Below, piece after piece: positions 33,958 to 45,873 of a DNA stretch of 64,000 nt. The notes beneath the pieces were generated by a model. That model had not been told where the DNA came from and made no database searches. It was given only the letters and a program-made list of their open reading frames with translations. A program made the position numbers and the translations under genes. How positions within the stretch are numbered: the first letter of the stretch is position 1; each line of letters opens with the position of its first letter. Source of the DNA: Areca catechu (Eukaryota > Streptophyta > Magnoliopsida > Arecales > Arecaceae); contig CM038050.1 of NCBI GenBank assembly GCA_021397845.1, positions 9,986,471 to 10,050,470 of the forward strand, written 5' to 3'.

Positions 33958-34605
33958 ATAATCATTATATAAAAATTAATTAAACATAATAATATTATTT
34001 TAATATTTAAAAATCATTGTTGTTGATAGGTATATTAATTAATTTGATCATATTTTTATAAAAAAATATCTCCAACCAAATATAGTAATATTTTTTTAAT
34101 ATTATTTTCAGAAAAAAAATTTTATCAACTAAATATGATAGCTTTTCTCTATAATTATTTTTCAATGATTCTCCAAAATTATTAGATTATTTCGTAATTT
34201 GATATATCCCAACTAAATTGAGTCTTACCTTATATTTAATAAGAGAAATATAATGTGTGGTCAAGTGTTGAGAATCAAAAGTCAAAACTCATGACATCAA
34301 GCATTGATCTTATCAAACAAGTTGGGTTTGTAAATTAAAGTGCTTTGTCTGATCACGAAATGCACGTGCTTATTCTTCGATATAAAAATTAAAACCGACA
34401 TGTAAAAGTTGAGATCATAACTTGTAGCCCAATTCAATGAATGAATATGTGAATTAATCGATTATTGGCTTACGAGTAAAGTATGAGATGACATAATTAA
34501 TCAAAATATAAAAATTATGAAGTGACACATTCCATACATATTTTTATTTTTTATTAAATACTTAAATATTTTTATTTTTTTATATTTTAAATTGGATAAT
34601 CTAGG

Positions 34606-35025
34606 TAAAAATGGCAATTTTTACCAACCTAACCCAATCCTAACAGGATGGGTAAAATCCGACCGACCTAATTTATAAATGGATATGAATTATATAAACA
34701 AATTCGATTCGAGTTCGGATAGGATATGTGTAGTAGTATGCCCTGATCCAAATCCGACCTATTTATATATAAAAAAGTTGTATTTATAAAATATTTAAAT
34801 AAATTGGATATGGTATGGATATACCTGATTCGATCCGATCTATTTAGATTTTAAATAAACTGGATTTTATAAGACTGGGTATGCCCAACCCGACCCGATC
34901 CAAATGTTATTTTTTATGTATCCAACCCGATCCGATCCGAAATGGGTATGGGACGGGAAATTTTTTAGCGAGGCGGGTATGGATTTTGGATGACCCGAAT
35001 CGAACCCGACCCGTTGCCATCCCTA
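34606..35025. repeat. hAT-type MITE (420 bp), 8-bp TSD AATCTAGG
   Basis: The left end TAAAAATGGCAA and the inverted right end TAGGGATGGCAA are flanked by AATCTAGG on both sides (34598-34605 and 35026-35033). The interior is full of GACCCGACCC / GGATATGG-type words, common in plant hAT MITEs. It has no ORF, so it would need a transposase from elsewhere. Confidence 0.85.
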
Positions 35026-35049
35026 AATCTAGGTAATGAAAAGCTGGCC

Positions 35050-37052
35050 AAATGGTAAACCTTCTCCTTTGCAAGTTTTTTTTTAATAAGTCAAAAGGAG
35101 TAGGCTATGAGATTCGGGCTTTTGGGCCGAAGTTAGCAGGCCTAGCTGACTTTAACTGAAAATGTAGAAAAAAAAAAAAAAAGGGAAGAGAATCAAAAAA
35201 TAGGAGAACTCATCCTCCCCTCTTTTCGGCCGGAAATTTTGCTGGAAAGTATGCTGGGACAGCCATGGATAGAAGGGGGTGGTCGGCGATTAGTTTGGGA
35301 TGGATTGGGACTTCGATCGATGAGATCTTTCATCCCCAAATGGCAAGGAAGCTCGCCCAATAGTTTTCTTTAAATCTCCCCTCACCATCGTCAATCGATC
35401 CCTTCAAGCATCCTTCCACGCCTCTTCCTCTCTCTAGTATGCAACCAAGAGCTTCTTCAATGCCGGTGAGTCTTTTATTCCTTTAATTCAGTTAGAGAGG
35501 TTTGAATCGGGATTTTGGATTGATTTTTCCGATTTTGGTTTGCCTTGGGCCGTGCATCGCCGGTGGCCATGCTACCGTCATCCCTCTGGTCCTCCAAGCC
35601 CTTCCCGGTAATCACTTTTCATGATCATCGACAACCATGGGAAGCCGGTTCCATAGAAGAGCAGCAGGAGAAGAGAAGAAAGAAAGAAAGAAAAAGAAAA
35701 AAGAAAAAAAATAAGGGGCCTTTGTTCGATGCAGAAAAAAAGACAGAGAGAGAGAGGAGAGAAAAAGAGAGAAGAAGAGAGAGAAAGAGAAGAATAAAAA
35801 TATAAATAAAAAAGGGGGAGATCGAAAAACTCTTTTTCTGGAAATTCGTGAGATTAGGGTTTTACGGATGAATCGTAGAAGAAATTTAGGTAAAAGATTT
35901 TAGATTTACAATTGTCCTAGGATTGTTTATTTATATTAAAAATTGTTATTATAAGGGGACATCCTTCTAAGAAGGAAGATGTTGGGCGAGCTCTGAGTAC
36001 AGATTAATATCGGATATATTAGATTAGCTCCTGAGAGGTAATGATTTCTGGACATGATCACCAGTTTAATACATATATCTTATATGATATGATTTGATCC
36101 GAGTACATGAGTATTGGCATGCATGGTTATTTTTGCATGGTATATTTTGACTTCTCGTGAAGGATATTATGATTGATGTTATTATTATTTATGTTCCTGT
36201 ATACCATATTTTATCAAACAAAGTTACTTTGGATGGGTTGGACATGATGCCGGTTATTAGAAAACTGTAAATGACATGATTTGACTACTTGATGTGGAAT
36301 GATAAAGTGTTAATCAAGTGAATATAGTGTTTTGACTAACCATGCCACGGGCAGGACCGTGGTTACCGAGGTTGCCAGTCACAGGCGGGATTGTAACAAA
36401 TTATGTGCCAGTCACAGACGGGATTGTGATAAATTATGTACCGGTCACAGGTGGGGTTATGATAATAGTGTGCCAGTCATAGGCGGGAGTTTGACAATAG
36501 TGTGCCAGTCATAGGCTGGAGTGTGATCATTGTTAGTCCAAAATCCTAGAGAAAAAGGATAACTAATGAAAACATAAAAAGAAAACATAATGTTATCAAA
36601 GATTTTGTTATACTTGATATTTGAATTATTTTGATTACATGATCTAATAAACTATTATTTTCTAGTTATTTTTAAATTATATTATTGTTGGTGTGACTAT
36701 CTGAGACCTTACTGGGTTGTAAAGCTCACTCTTTATTTTTTGGTTTTTCCAGAAATGCAGGATGCATAGCAAGGACTGGGCTGGGCATGAGACTGAATAT
36801 CAATATTTAGATTGTTTAGTTAATTCAGTTGTTGATACTTATAATAAATCAATGGACCATTTAGTAATTTTGACTTGAATAAATAGATTTTTTTAGTTAT
36901 TATTAAATTATTTAAATAATGTTGGTTTAATTGCTGTGATTTTAAATGAAGTGACTCTTATGTACCTGAGCCTGGCATGATCTCTAGGATAAAACCTAGG
37001 ATCGTGCAGCAGGTCATGTAGCCGATTCTGGTGCAGGATTCGGGGCATGACA
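35050..37052 (+). repeat. Probable LTR of a Del/Tekay-like gypsy element
   Basis: The right end, GGATTCGGGGCATGACA, looks like the terminal of Del/Tekay LTRs. A purine-rich GAAA/GAGA tract (35660-35810) and a minisatellite lie within. The start and a target-site copy could not be fixed, and no internal region follows, so it is probably a solo LTR. Confidence 0.45.
36360..36530. repeat. Minisatellite, about 33-36 bp unit, 5 copies
   Basis: Five imperfect copies of GTGCCAGTCACAGGCGGGAT followed by TGTGATAAATTAT start near 36370. They lie within the probable LTR. Confidence 0.85.
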
Positions 37053-38570
37053 TAGGGAGGGGAGAACCATCATAACTACTTCCTCTAAGCATGATTATAA
37101 GGTTTCCATTTAGCTAAGATATGTTCGATTCGAGACAATAACAAAGATAGCTAAGGCCCTTTTCACCTGAAGGTAAGTATGTCATTCCAGTCCCATCCAA
37201 ATATTAAAAGAATCAGTTAGGTCCGTAACATTCTGATATATTCCATACACTCACATCCAGGCTCCAATACTAAATTTGGAATTTATTCGACCACAACATC
37301 ATGCCCGAGAATGTTAGAGTTAAGCCCATTCCAACCGGACTACCACTTGAGTGGTATCCTTTGCATGGTTCAGCATCAGTTGCTTTGCATGGTTCAGTGT
37401 CTTGGGACACCATTTTCTGATTTGCTTTAGTTGTTTATTATACTTGCTAATATATATAAAAGTTAACATAAGTTTTTAGGTTCGGTGGGATTGACTTAAT
37501 TATATATTTATAGAAATATAAAATATATAAGTCAACAAAATAAGAAAATAAAAAAAAAAAGTTTTGCATGGTTGGAAAATTGTTGAACGAGAGAAGATCT
37601 CGTGTCCAATTTTGATAAGCTTCCAAATGTTGATAAAGAGAAGATTCCGTGCCCCAATTTGGTAAGTTTCTAATAAAAGCAAGGTCAAGCATGATGTGAC
37701 ACATGGAGATATTTTTCTTTTCCTGTTAAGCTATCGATATTTTGGATCTCGTACATTAGTTAGCCAAGATTCTAGAATAATCATTTGTAAGCACCTTCAA
37801 ATCTTCAATCTATGTACTGAAATAAATTGAAATCTCAATTTATTTAAAAACTAGTTGGCTGCTGATATTTCAACAGTTAAAATCCTTGACCTAGCAACAG
37901 TTTAGGACAACCCACCATGAATGAAAAATAATCATCGCTCCAAAAGATGGATATAGAAAAATTAAAAAAAAAAAATCAGAATAAATAAACAAAATCCAGA
38001 AAGTGAAGGTTAGCAGCATCCAGATATGGTCTGTCTCTAAGTTCCCATCGGTAGTAATCCATGGATAAAGTAGAAGATTGATGAGCCACTCAACCTGCAG
38101 GTCTGTTTTGCCTTTCTAAATATGCGAGATGCCTTGCATGATATGCCAAATATCAAGAAGTAATGGACGAGTATGTAAGAAAATTTGAGGTAGCTGATTG
38201 ACCCGGCTTATGATACCATCCATGAGTGACCCTCCAACCATAGATATATAGGTGGTATGAAGTTCTAAGATAGCATACATCATACATGCACCAGTCCTTC
38301 ATGATAGTCGTAAGCTCAACCATATGAACATTTTGTATTCAGAAGCCACCTAATTAACCACCGACCACGGAAACTGCCAGAATGGACCGATATTAAAAAT
38401 TTTCTAATATTCAGGGACATGTAAAACATGCATCTTTTATTCCTCTCAAAAGTATTAATCGAAGTCCAAACATCAAAACCTAAAGCAACGGTGACTTGGT
38501 TTTGCCCAAAAAAAAAAAAAAAACGTTATTTATTACGTGATCAACCTTGTAACAAAATAGAAATGCGAAG
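37053..38570. other. Non-coding stretch downstream of the GH9 gene
   Basis: No gene is visible. It holds the 3' flank of the endoglucanase gene, whose stop codon is at 38571-38573, and a 19-bp A-tract near 38508. Confidence 0.45.
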
Positions 38571-39100
38571 TCATGCAATGCTTGCCAACACGCCAACGAG
38601 AGGTGCGGTGTTGGCCGTAGCCGGCTCGTTCTGCTGGTAGCCGTTCCTACTGTCCGTATACCCATCCGTGTCATCAGGTCCGCCCACGATGGCACCCACG
38701 AGCACATTGGGATTGGGTGCATCCCTGTTGAACCAATCACTGAATCCCTGTTGGCAAGCTACTGGCTTTGGGTCCTTCTTGATGGATACGATCGATGCAC
38801 CCCTATGGTGCACCTTGACCGGATAATCGGACCCGAAACCTACCAAGTAGCTCAAACCTTTTGGATTCTTCCCAAGAATGTAGTCCACCTGAACACCACC
38901 ACATCATTCAATATCCATGGTTAATCAGATCTCCTGCTCTCCGTCAATTTTTGCACACGTCTTTTTGCGCGTCTTTTTTATTACAAGCAAGGGACGAAAA
39001 ATTAAAGAGAAATTGTCAAAAAATTTTTGGTCAAAGGATACTTATTGTTAAATTGTAAGCAGAGCAGGGGACCGGAAGTCGAGATGGTTCAAAAGATTAG

Positions 39101-39183
<83 letters not shown>

Positions 39184-41863
39184 GATGTCTGATTTGCTGA
39201 TCACCTGTGATCGGACGAACGAGAATATGTCCTCGGATCGAAGGGAGCCACCTGGGCAATCGAGGCTGGCCTTGGCAGTCGCAAGGTGCTCGGCATGGGC
39301 GGCAAGGACCAGCATCGCCGAGGTGGTGTACTGGAAATTGTTCCAGGGTTGCCACCAGAGCATGCCACCAGGGCTCATCTTGACATTGCCGTTCCCCTTC
39401 TGGACAACGTTGCACATGAACTGATCTGCGTTGCTTTTGTACTGTAACCAGATCCCATTTTTAGGAACCTTGCCTTCCAAGATCAACTATAATGTTTTAT
39501 GACCACGAAGAAAAGGGTGACAAGGGTTAGTAATTAAGTATCGTGTTATCGGAATACCGGACATTATTATACATAGAAGCTATAGGTTAATAGGTGAGAT
39601 ATGGTATAGGGGATAAATTGGACCACAAACCTTTGAGACTAGGATCTGGACTCCGACGAATTTGTCGTCCCAAGAGAACATCGACCGGCCGCCGCCGTTG
39701 TTCTGGGCAGAGCCGAGGAAGTCTAAGTAGGCCCCGTCCCCGGTTGCTTGGTAAAGCCATGCAGCTGCCCATAGCAATTCATCCTGTTGCAAGAATTATT
39801 AATTATTATTATCTTCGTTGTGGGATTATCAATCAAACTTTGACAATTATCAGGTCAATCCATGGGAATGGACTGAAGGAAATTTTTATCCGATGTAGGA
39901 TAAAAGCAAGCAAGATCGGTCCTGATTCATGAACAAATATATATTCTCTACATAAGCTGGATTAAATGCATGCATGATTCCTCTCGCACGCTCGTTGGAT
40001 AAAGCAATTTTTCACCCTTCTGATTCACCACCTAACGAGTTATGTACGGTTACATGCATGTACTTGTACGCAAGAGGCTTACCTCGTATCCACTGCTGGA
40101 ATAGAATGCCCCGGCAGCGGGGATGCTGTTCTGATACAGACCAGGATACTTGCGTGCAAAATCGAACAACTGACACCAAAGGATAGAAAGCCAGTAATTA
40201 TAAAACCATGCAAATTAATTCCACGTTGCTCCACCAAGTAATTAAAAAAAATATATACCTGTTTTGAATGGTCCAGAAGGGTGGCGGCATATGCGGCATC
40301 TGAAACATTAAATGCAATGGATGCAGCAGCCAGGGCCGCGGCGGTCTCCCCGGCAATATCCGAACCAGGCTTTGAAGCGGCGACACCGTAAGAAGGCCGG
40401 GGAGTGGTCATGTCCTCGGGCCTCTGCCAGCAAGCATGGTCCGAGCCACCTTCGCCAACCCCGGCATAGAGGACTTCAGGCTCGTGATGGGCTTTGATCA
40501 GGTAGTCCGTGCCCCATTTGATGGCATCCAGGGCGTTCTTTAGCTCATCATTCGCTGAGAGCTGGGAGCTGAACTCCACCGTACTCCAGGAGAGCATGGT
40601 GATGGTGAAGGCCATTGGGAATCCGAACTTCACGTTGTCACCAGCATCATGGTATCCTCCGGTGAGGTCGACCTGGAAAATTATATAAAAGAAAACTTAA
40701 ATCATTATTCGAACGTAGAGGAGCTAATATTAGGATTTGGCTAAAGAAAAAAAAATATATTTTTTTTTATTTATGGTTGGAAACAGGGAAGGAGAGAAGG
40801 AAAGAAAAAGATATAATATTTATTTTTTTATTATTACAAGAACAAGATAGGAATTATAAAAAAATTGCTAAAATTATGATTTCTTTTTCTTTAATTTTGC
40901 TTGATTTAGAGAAAAAAATTATAGATTTGAAAAAAATTGTATTCTATCTATTTCTTTCCCTTTTTTTTAATGAAGAAACTATCCTCTCCTATTCTCTTCT
41001 ATTATTTTCTCCTCTCCTATGTATTCTCTCTCTCAACCAAGGTGTCAGGGAAACTATCCTGATCGTTGATTTCATCCGTATGAATCGGACTAACAAATCG
41101 TTGATCATCGCCAACTCTCCATTTTTGAGATAACAAAGTACGTAATTTGCTATTTTTCATTTGAAGTTGCATGTGTGCTACCTAAGCCTCTTCACCGGTG
41201 CTTAGGAATTGGTTAGCATTTCCGAAACCAACAGGTTGGTTGTTCCTTCTCTTTTGTTTTGTTTTTTTTTTTATGAGCGTTATGGTGCAGCAAAAATGCC
41301 CTCGATCCCATAGCATTCTAAAATTTCTCACCCTACAGAAATCGATCATAATCGAGCAGGCTCCCTCTATCAAACCATACCTTAAAACATGTTGAAGGGT
41401 TAGCCTGTGAGTCAGTACGTATGGGATGCTTCAGAAAAAGCCATTCCAGAGACCAGCTTAAAGCAGCGCTTGGTTTACCACACCCATGCACCCTCATCAT
41501 GATCGGGTGTTCCCACCTCCAATCATTTTCGCACTAGAAATTGCTTCGAAAAAATGCACTGAAAATTATAACTACTGCATTTTTTTCTACGTAAACGATA
41601 GCTAGTTTGTTCAGCAAATTATAACAATACCAACTACTAGGAGTCTTATGATAGAGGTGGAGGCTTACACCAACGTCACTACCGTCTTTGAGAGCTGAGT
41701 CGCCACGCCAAAGCACACGCTGGTTGGCCGGCAATTTCCCGGATCTCTGCGCTTCAAAATAGAGCAAGGATTGGTGGAGGGCCTGCTTGTAGTCAACTTG
41801 AGCTTTTCCCTGCCGTACAAGGAAAAAAACAAGACCAGCTAAAAGCAAAAGCCTCGGAGCCAT
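38571..41863 (-). CDS. Endo-1,4-beta-glucanase, glycosyl hydrolase family 9 (six exons)
   Basis: Exons on the minus strand: 41863-41669, 40672-40259, 40169-40083, 39783-39631, 39486-39205, 38888-38571. All introns are GT-AG and phase 0, giving 482 residues. An N-terminal signal peptide (about residues 1-21, ending near GKA) marks it as secreted. The nucleophile region is GGYHDAGDNVKFGFP. GH9 signature 1 is around YPVKVHHRGAS, and signature 2 is DGYTDSRNGYQQNEPATANTAP, with the acid Glu in NEPA. There is no membrane anchor and no C-terminal CBM49, so it is a class B type. It would cut beta-1,4-glucans in the wall during growth, abscission or ripening. A TATA box lies 70 bp upstream of the ATG. 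Intron 5 holds a long TA repeat. Intron 1 is about 1 kb. It looks intact. Confidence 0.95.
39104..39180. repeat. (TA)n microsatellite in GH9 intron 5
   Basis: About 38 uninterrupted TA units lie inside the last intron (39204-38889) of the endoglucanase gene, 25 bp from the exon 5 donor on the plus-coordinate left side. Probably length-variable. Confidence 0.97.
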
Positions 41864-41931
41864 ATTGATATATATATCTCGGAAGCTCGATCTCTATACT
41901 CTGGTTTTCGTAGTCAGCGTTTTGCCAAGGT

Positions 41932-41939
41932 ATTTATAT
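41932..41939 (-). promoter_or_regulatory. TATA box of the GH9 gene
   Basis: TATAAATA on the minus strand, 69-76 bp before the ATG at 41863. This gives a short 5' UTR of about 40 bases if transcription starts 30 bp downstream. Confidence 0.7.
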
Positions 41940-42224
41940 GCTTGCCACCATGTATTCTGTTTAGAAAGGTTTTTTTTTTCGGTAACTGTTTAATAAGTTA
42001 CTTCATTGGGCCGTCCGGATCAATCGTCCAATCATCGAACGTCCTTTTTTTTTTTTTTTTTGGAATGTTTGAGGATACTAAATCTACTAGATTTACTGTC
42101 ACAGAAATAAAATCAAATAGATTTAACGTCGTGTACCGAAGGAAACTTTAGATATAGTTTAAGGATAATAATATTTTTCATTTTTGGCTGCGTCTTGCAG
42201 CCTTTTTTTAAGTTGGATGCGTTT

Positions 42225-42815
42225 GGTTGGAATAATTTGATATAAAATATATATATATATCTTAAATTATTTTATTTAATATTTTAAAAATGATAAAAAA
42301 ATAACGATTGCTGTGCTTATTTTATATAGAAAGGATAAAATAAATATCATGAAGGTCGATATTTGATAAATTCTTGAGTGACATCAATCTATATTCAATA
42401 AAAATATATTTAATAAATATAATTATGATTATTGAAATTATTTTAATATCTTTTTATATTTATCCAATAATTATTTTATGAAATATTTAAAATATAAATG
42501 ATATTATATGAAGGGTTATATAATTATAGTCATTATATATAAAAATTAATTAAAGTTGACAATTCTATCTTAATATTTTTAAAAAATATTTTTTTATTGA
42601 TGGATATATTTATAAATTCGATTATGTTCCATCAAATTTAAGTAATCAAATATCTAGTAGTTTTTTTAAGTATTATTTTTTTTTTGAAAAATCTTTTCAC
42701 CTGCCAAATATAGTAAAAACTATTCTTCTTTGCAATCATTTTTTTCATATAAATAATTTTTAAAAATTATTAAATTAATCACTAATCTAATATACCTTAA
42801 CCAAATGGATCTTTT
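42225..42815. repeat. AT-rich MITE, copy 2 (uninterrupted)
   Basis: It aligns with the two halves of copy 1 (31623-31938 plus 33958-34226). The left end is GCGTTTGGTTGGAATAA and the inverted right end is CCATTTGGTTAAGGTA. At 42517-42540 it keeps the sequence interrupted in copy 1 (AATTATAGTCATTATATA). Confidence 0.7.
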
Positions 42816-43169
42816 ACTTTTTTTTTTTTTTTTTTTTACTGTATCTTTAATTTTTTTAATAAATTTAGGTTGATAAAGACTTTCCATTTAGATAAACAAA
42901 AAAAAATCCTTATCCGCATTTCATTCAACTTGGTAATTAATTATTAGTTCCTATAACACTTTATACTTTTAATGCATTCAAATCTTATATAAAGTTTATT
43001 TATTTTATTTTTAAAATAATAAAGTCTTTCATTAATGTTTTTTAATGGAAACTCCAGCTATTGCCGATGTCATTAATTATTAGTGCCTATAACATTTTAT
43101 GCCTTTAATGCATTCAAATCTCATATAAAATTTCTTCATTTTATTTTTGAAATAATAAATTCATTCTAT

Positions 43170-43245
<76 letters not shown>

Positions 43246-43633
43246 TGTGTGTGTGTGGAAACTTCAACCATTGCCGAAGTTGTAGCATGGTACGCTATGA
43301 GCCTCTTCGGAACAGGCATAACCAAAAAAAAAAAGGAAACTTCTTTCATGTTTTGGTTTTTTTTTTTAAAAAAAAATATATAATTAACTTATATGCTACT
43401 AGCAAACAAGTGAGCAAACTCATACTTTAGTGCTCGTGCACCATGATGATGTACACCAGCGCATGTATTCCTCCATCTTGCCATAAGACTCACACTTTGC
43501 AAACCCTTCCTTGATCTGTCTCTCATCCTTATCCTTCGATGCTACAATGTTACCACGGTATTGCTTCCGCTAAATATCTTTGCTAACATGTTCTCGAATT
43601 CCAAAGATATCTAATAAGATTCTAAATGAGAAC
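42816..43633. other. Non-coding stretch with microsatellites
   Basis: An internal direct repeat (ATTATTAGTNCCTATAACAN at about 42943 and 43077, each followed by TTTAATGCATTCAAATCT) suggests a local duplication of about 134 bp. (CT)36 lies at 43171-43242, with (GT)7 next to it. No gene is visible. Confidence 0.6.
43171..43242. repeat. (CT)36 microsatellite
   Basis: Uninterrupted CT dinucleotides, followed by a short GT run (43244-43257). Confidence 0.98.
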
Positions 43634-44294
43634 CGATGCGCCCCTTCGACTAGCCCCCAGTCGGACCGGCCCCGGCGTCCGGTCGGCTGGTCCCCGCACG
43701 GAGTCCGACTCTCCGGTCGGCTTATCCAAAGAGCCGGCCCGAGGGCTTTGGAAGCTAACAGGTACCTCGCCGCCCGTGCGGCGCCCCTTTGATCGCTACG
43801 GTCGGCCCCCTTTGACCCCACTGAATGTCTCGGTCGACTTCGTGGAAGCCAGCCGATCTGCCGCTGAAGGAATCACCGAAGCTTCCAGGAACCCTTCCTC
43901 TCCGACAGTTCTCACATTATGTTATAATAAACTCCACCGCATGGCCACTACTCTGACACACCTGTCACGCCACCACCCATGATCTCACCGCCACACCTAT
44001 CCTCCTGGGGGCATTTCTGGGCTTTCTCAGCTTGCCCCCAACAGAATTTGGTAGCGCTCTGTGCCTATAAAAGACACCCGGGGGACCTTCGTGAGGGGTA
44101 ACGTTCTTCTTCCCCATTCTGATTCATCTTCTCGAGTTCTTTTCATTCTGTTGCTCCAATCCTCCTCTAACTTAAGCATCGGAGTGTCCCCCGCCGGAGC
44201 CCCCTCCGGCGCTTAGGGACTTCTTGCAGGTTGCCCGGTCAAGGAACCCTCCAGTGCGTCCGTCGAGCTCGGTTCAGGAGGAAGAGCGGCAATA
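43634..44294 (+). repeat. 5' LTR of Tat element 3 (661 bp)
   Basis: It starts CGATGCGCCCC (TG decayed to CG) and ends GCGGCAATA (expected CAACA). It aligns over its whole length with the inverted solo LTR 47316-47963. The TATA box TATAAAAG is at 44066-44073. It is followed by the spacer GAT and a PBS-like TGACGCTAGAAGGAGGG. Confidence 0.88.
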
Positions 44295-44378
44295 GATTGA
44301 CGCTAGAAGGAGGGCGGCACCCGAACCTCCGCTGCGCTCCTTACTCGAAAAGGGAAGATAAACGGGAAGGATCCAGCT

Positions 44379-45860
44379 ATGGCAAGAGGAAGAACCCAGA
44401 GCGTCTCCGCGAGAGGAGGACGCTCCCACCAAGGGCCCAGCGCACCCCCCGCGGAGAGCAATGTCGCCACCACCATCGAGCCCACCATCACCCTGGGGCT
44501 GCAACAATTCCAAATGCTGGTAAACCGTATTGAGACGCTTACCTCGGCGGTCCAGCGCTTCCAAAAGATGGTGGACCATCAGCAGCTGCTGCCGGCGGCT
44601 TCCTGCATCAATCACCAGCCGGTCGCCGACGTTAGCCAGCAGCCGGATGCACCTCCTCCGCCGTCCCCGGTAGTCCCAGAACCCCAGGGGTCCATGAGGG
44701 CCCGCGCTGAAGGAAAAAGGGCAAGGTCAGCCTCCCCCTCTTTCGCTGACTCTGCTCATCCCGGAGGCCGGCGTCCTGCTGCAGACCCGCATGACTACAG
44801 CAGCAAGATCATGCGCATGGAGGAGCGCATTGCCGAGATAGCCGAGCGGCAGAACGCCGAGGGAAGGCCGGCGCACGACACCCGCCCGCCTTTCTCCGCG
44901 GAGATTCTGGGAGAGACTATCCCCCGCCATTTTAAGATCCCGCGGGTGGACCCCTACGACGGTACCACCAATCTCCTGGATCACTTGGGCACCTACAAAG
45001 CCCACATGATGGTGCAGGGCGCATCCGACGCCCTCCACTGCATCGCCTTCCCAGCAACCCTGAAGAAGGTCGTGCGGATGTGGTTCTCCGCCATCCGTCC
45101 AGGTACGATTCATTCTTTTTCCAGCTCGAGACCCTTTTTCTCTCTCATTTCAGGACCTGTAGCCGGGCTCCAAAGAACACCGACTGCCTCTTCCTCATCC
45201 AGCAAACGGAGGGAGAGACCCTCTAGGACTACATGGCCCGCTTCAACTCGACTGCTATAGTGATTCCTGACTTAAATAAAGCGGTGGCCATGTCAGCCTT
45301 CAAGAGGGGGCTCCGCTCGTCCAAGTTCACATTTTTCCTGGACAAGAAGCTCCCTACAAGCTATACCGATCTGCTGACCAAGGTGCACAAGTATGCCTTG
45401 GCGGAAGAGCAAGCAGCGAGCCGACACTAGGCTAAGGGGAGGTCGGCGCCGAAGAAGCGGGGCGATAAGGCCCCTGTGGTCCGACCCCCCAACAATGACG
45501 GTAGATCCATCCGGCGCCAGAGCCCCAAGCCGAGGGAATACCTCAAGCAGTTCAATAACTACGCGCCCCTCTCCTTGCCGCGGGAGAAGATTCTGATGGA
45601 GATTGAAAACGAAGCCTTCTTTCAAAGACCTCGACCGATGAGAGGACCCCCTGCCTCCAGAAACAAGAACAAATACTGCCGGTTCCACAAGGACCATAGG
45701 CACGAGACGGAGGAGTGCCTCTCGCTGAAGGACGCCATCGAGGATCTCATCTGCTGGGGGTATCTGAATAAATACGTCCGACCCCACCGGATCGGGCCGG
45801 GACTTCAACTTTTAGAAACCTCTCGGGGGAGGCTGAGCTCCCCAACCAGCGCCCGATAGA
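44379..45860 (+). pseudogene. gag of Tat element 3
   Basis: It starts with the ATG at 44379. The gag core has YDGTTNLLDHLGTYKAHMM and FPATLKKVVRMWFSAI, then a one-base shift near 45120 moves the rest (LKRGLRS-type motif, AEEQAASRH) to other frames. A TAG interrupts near 45428. The zinc-knuckle-like segment KYCRFHKDHRHETEECLSL (near 45675) keeps its Cys and His residues. It is a homologue of the gag of elements 1 and 2. Confidence 0.87.
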
Positions 45861-45873
45861 TGGAGGCATCGGC

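Larger units (their letters stand above)
31623..34226. repeat. AT-rich MITE, copy 1, split by a solo LTR
   Basis: 31623-31938 and 33958-34226 together align with 42225-42815. The outer ends are inverted (ATTTAGTTGG on the left, CCAACTAAAT on the right). The halves meet exactly at the LTR target site. The superfamily was not determined and no coding capacity is visible. Confidence 0.7.

Noticed and set aside
43570..43982. ORFs of 70-118 aa at the start of element 3
   Set aside because: They lie in the LTR, overlap in several frames and recur in the inverted solo LTR.
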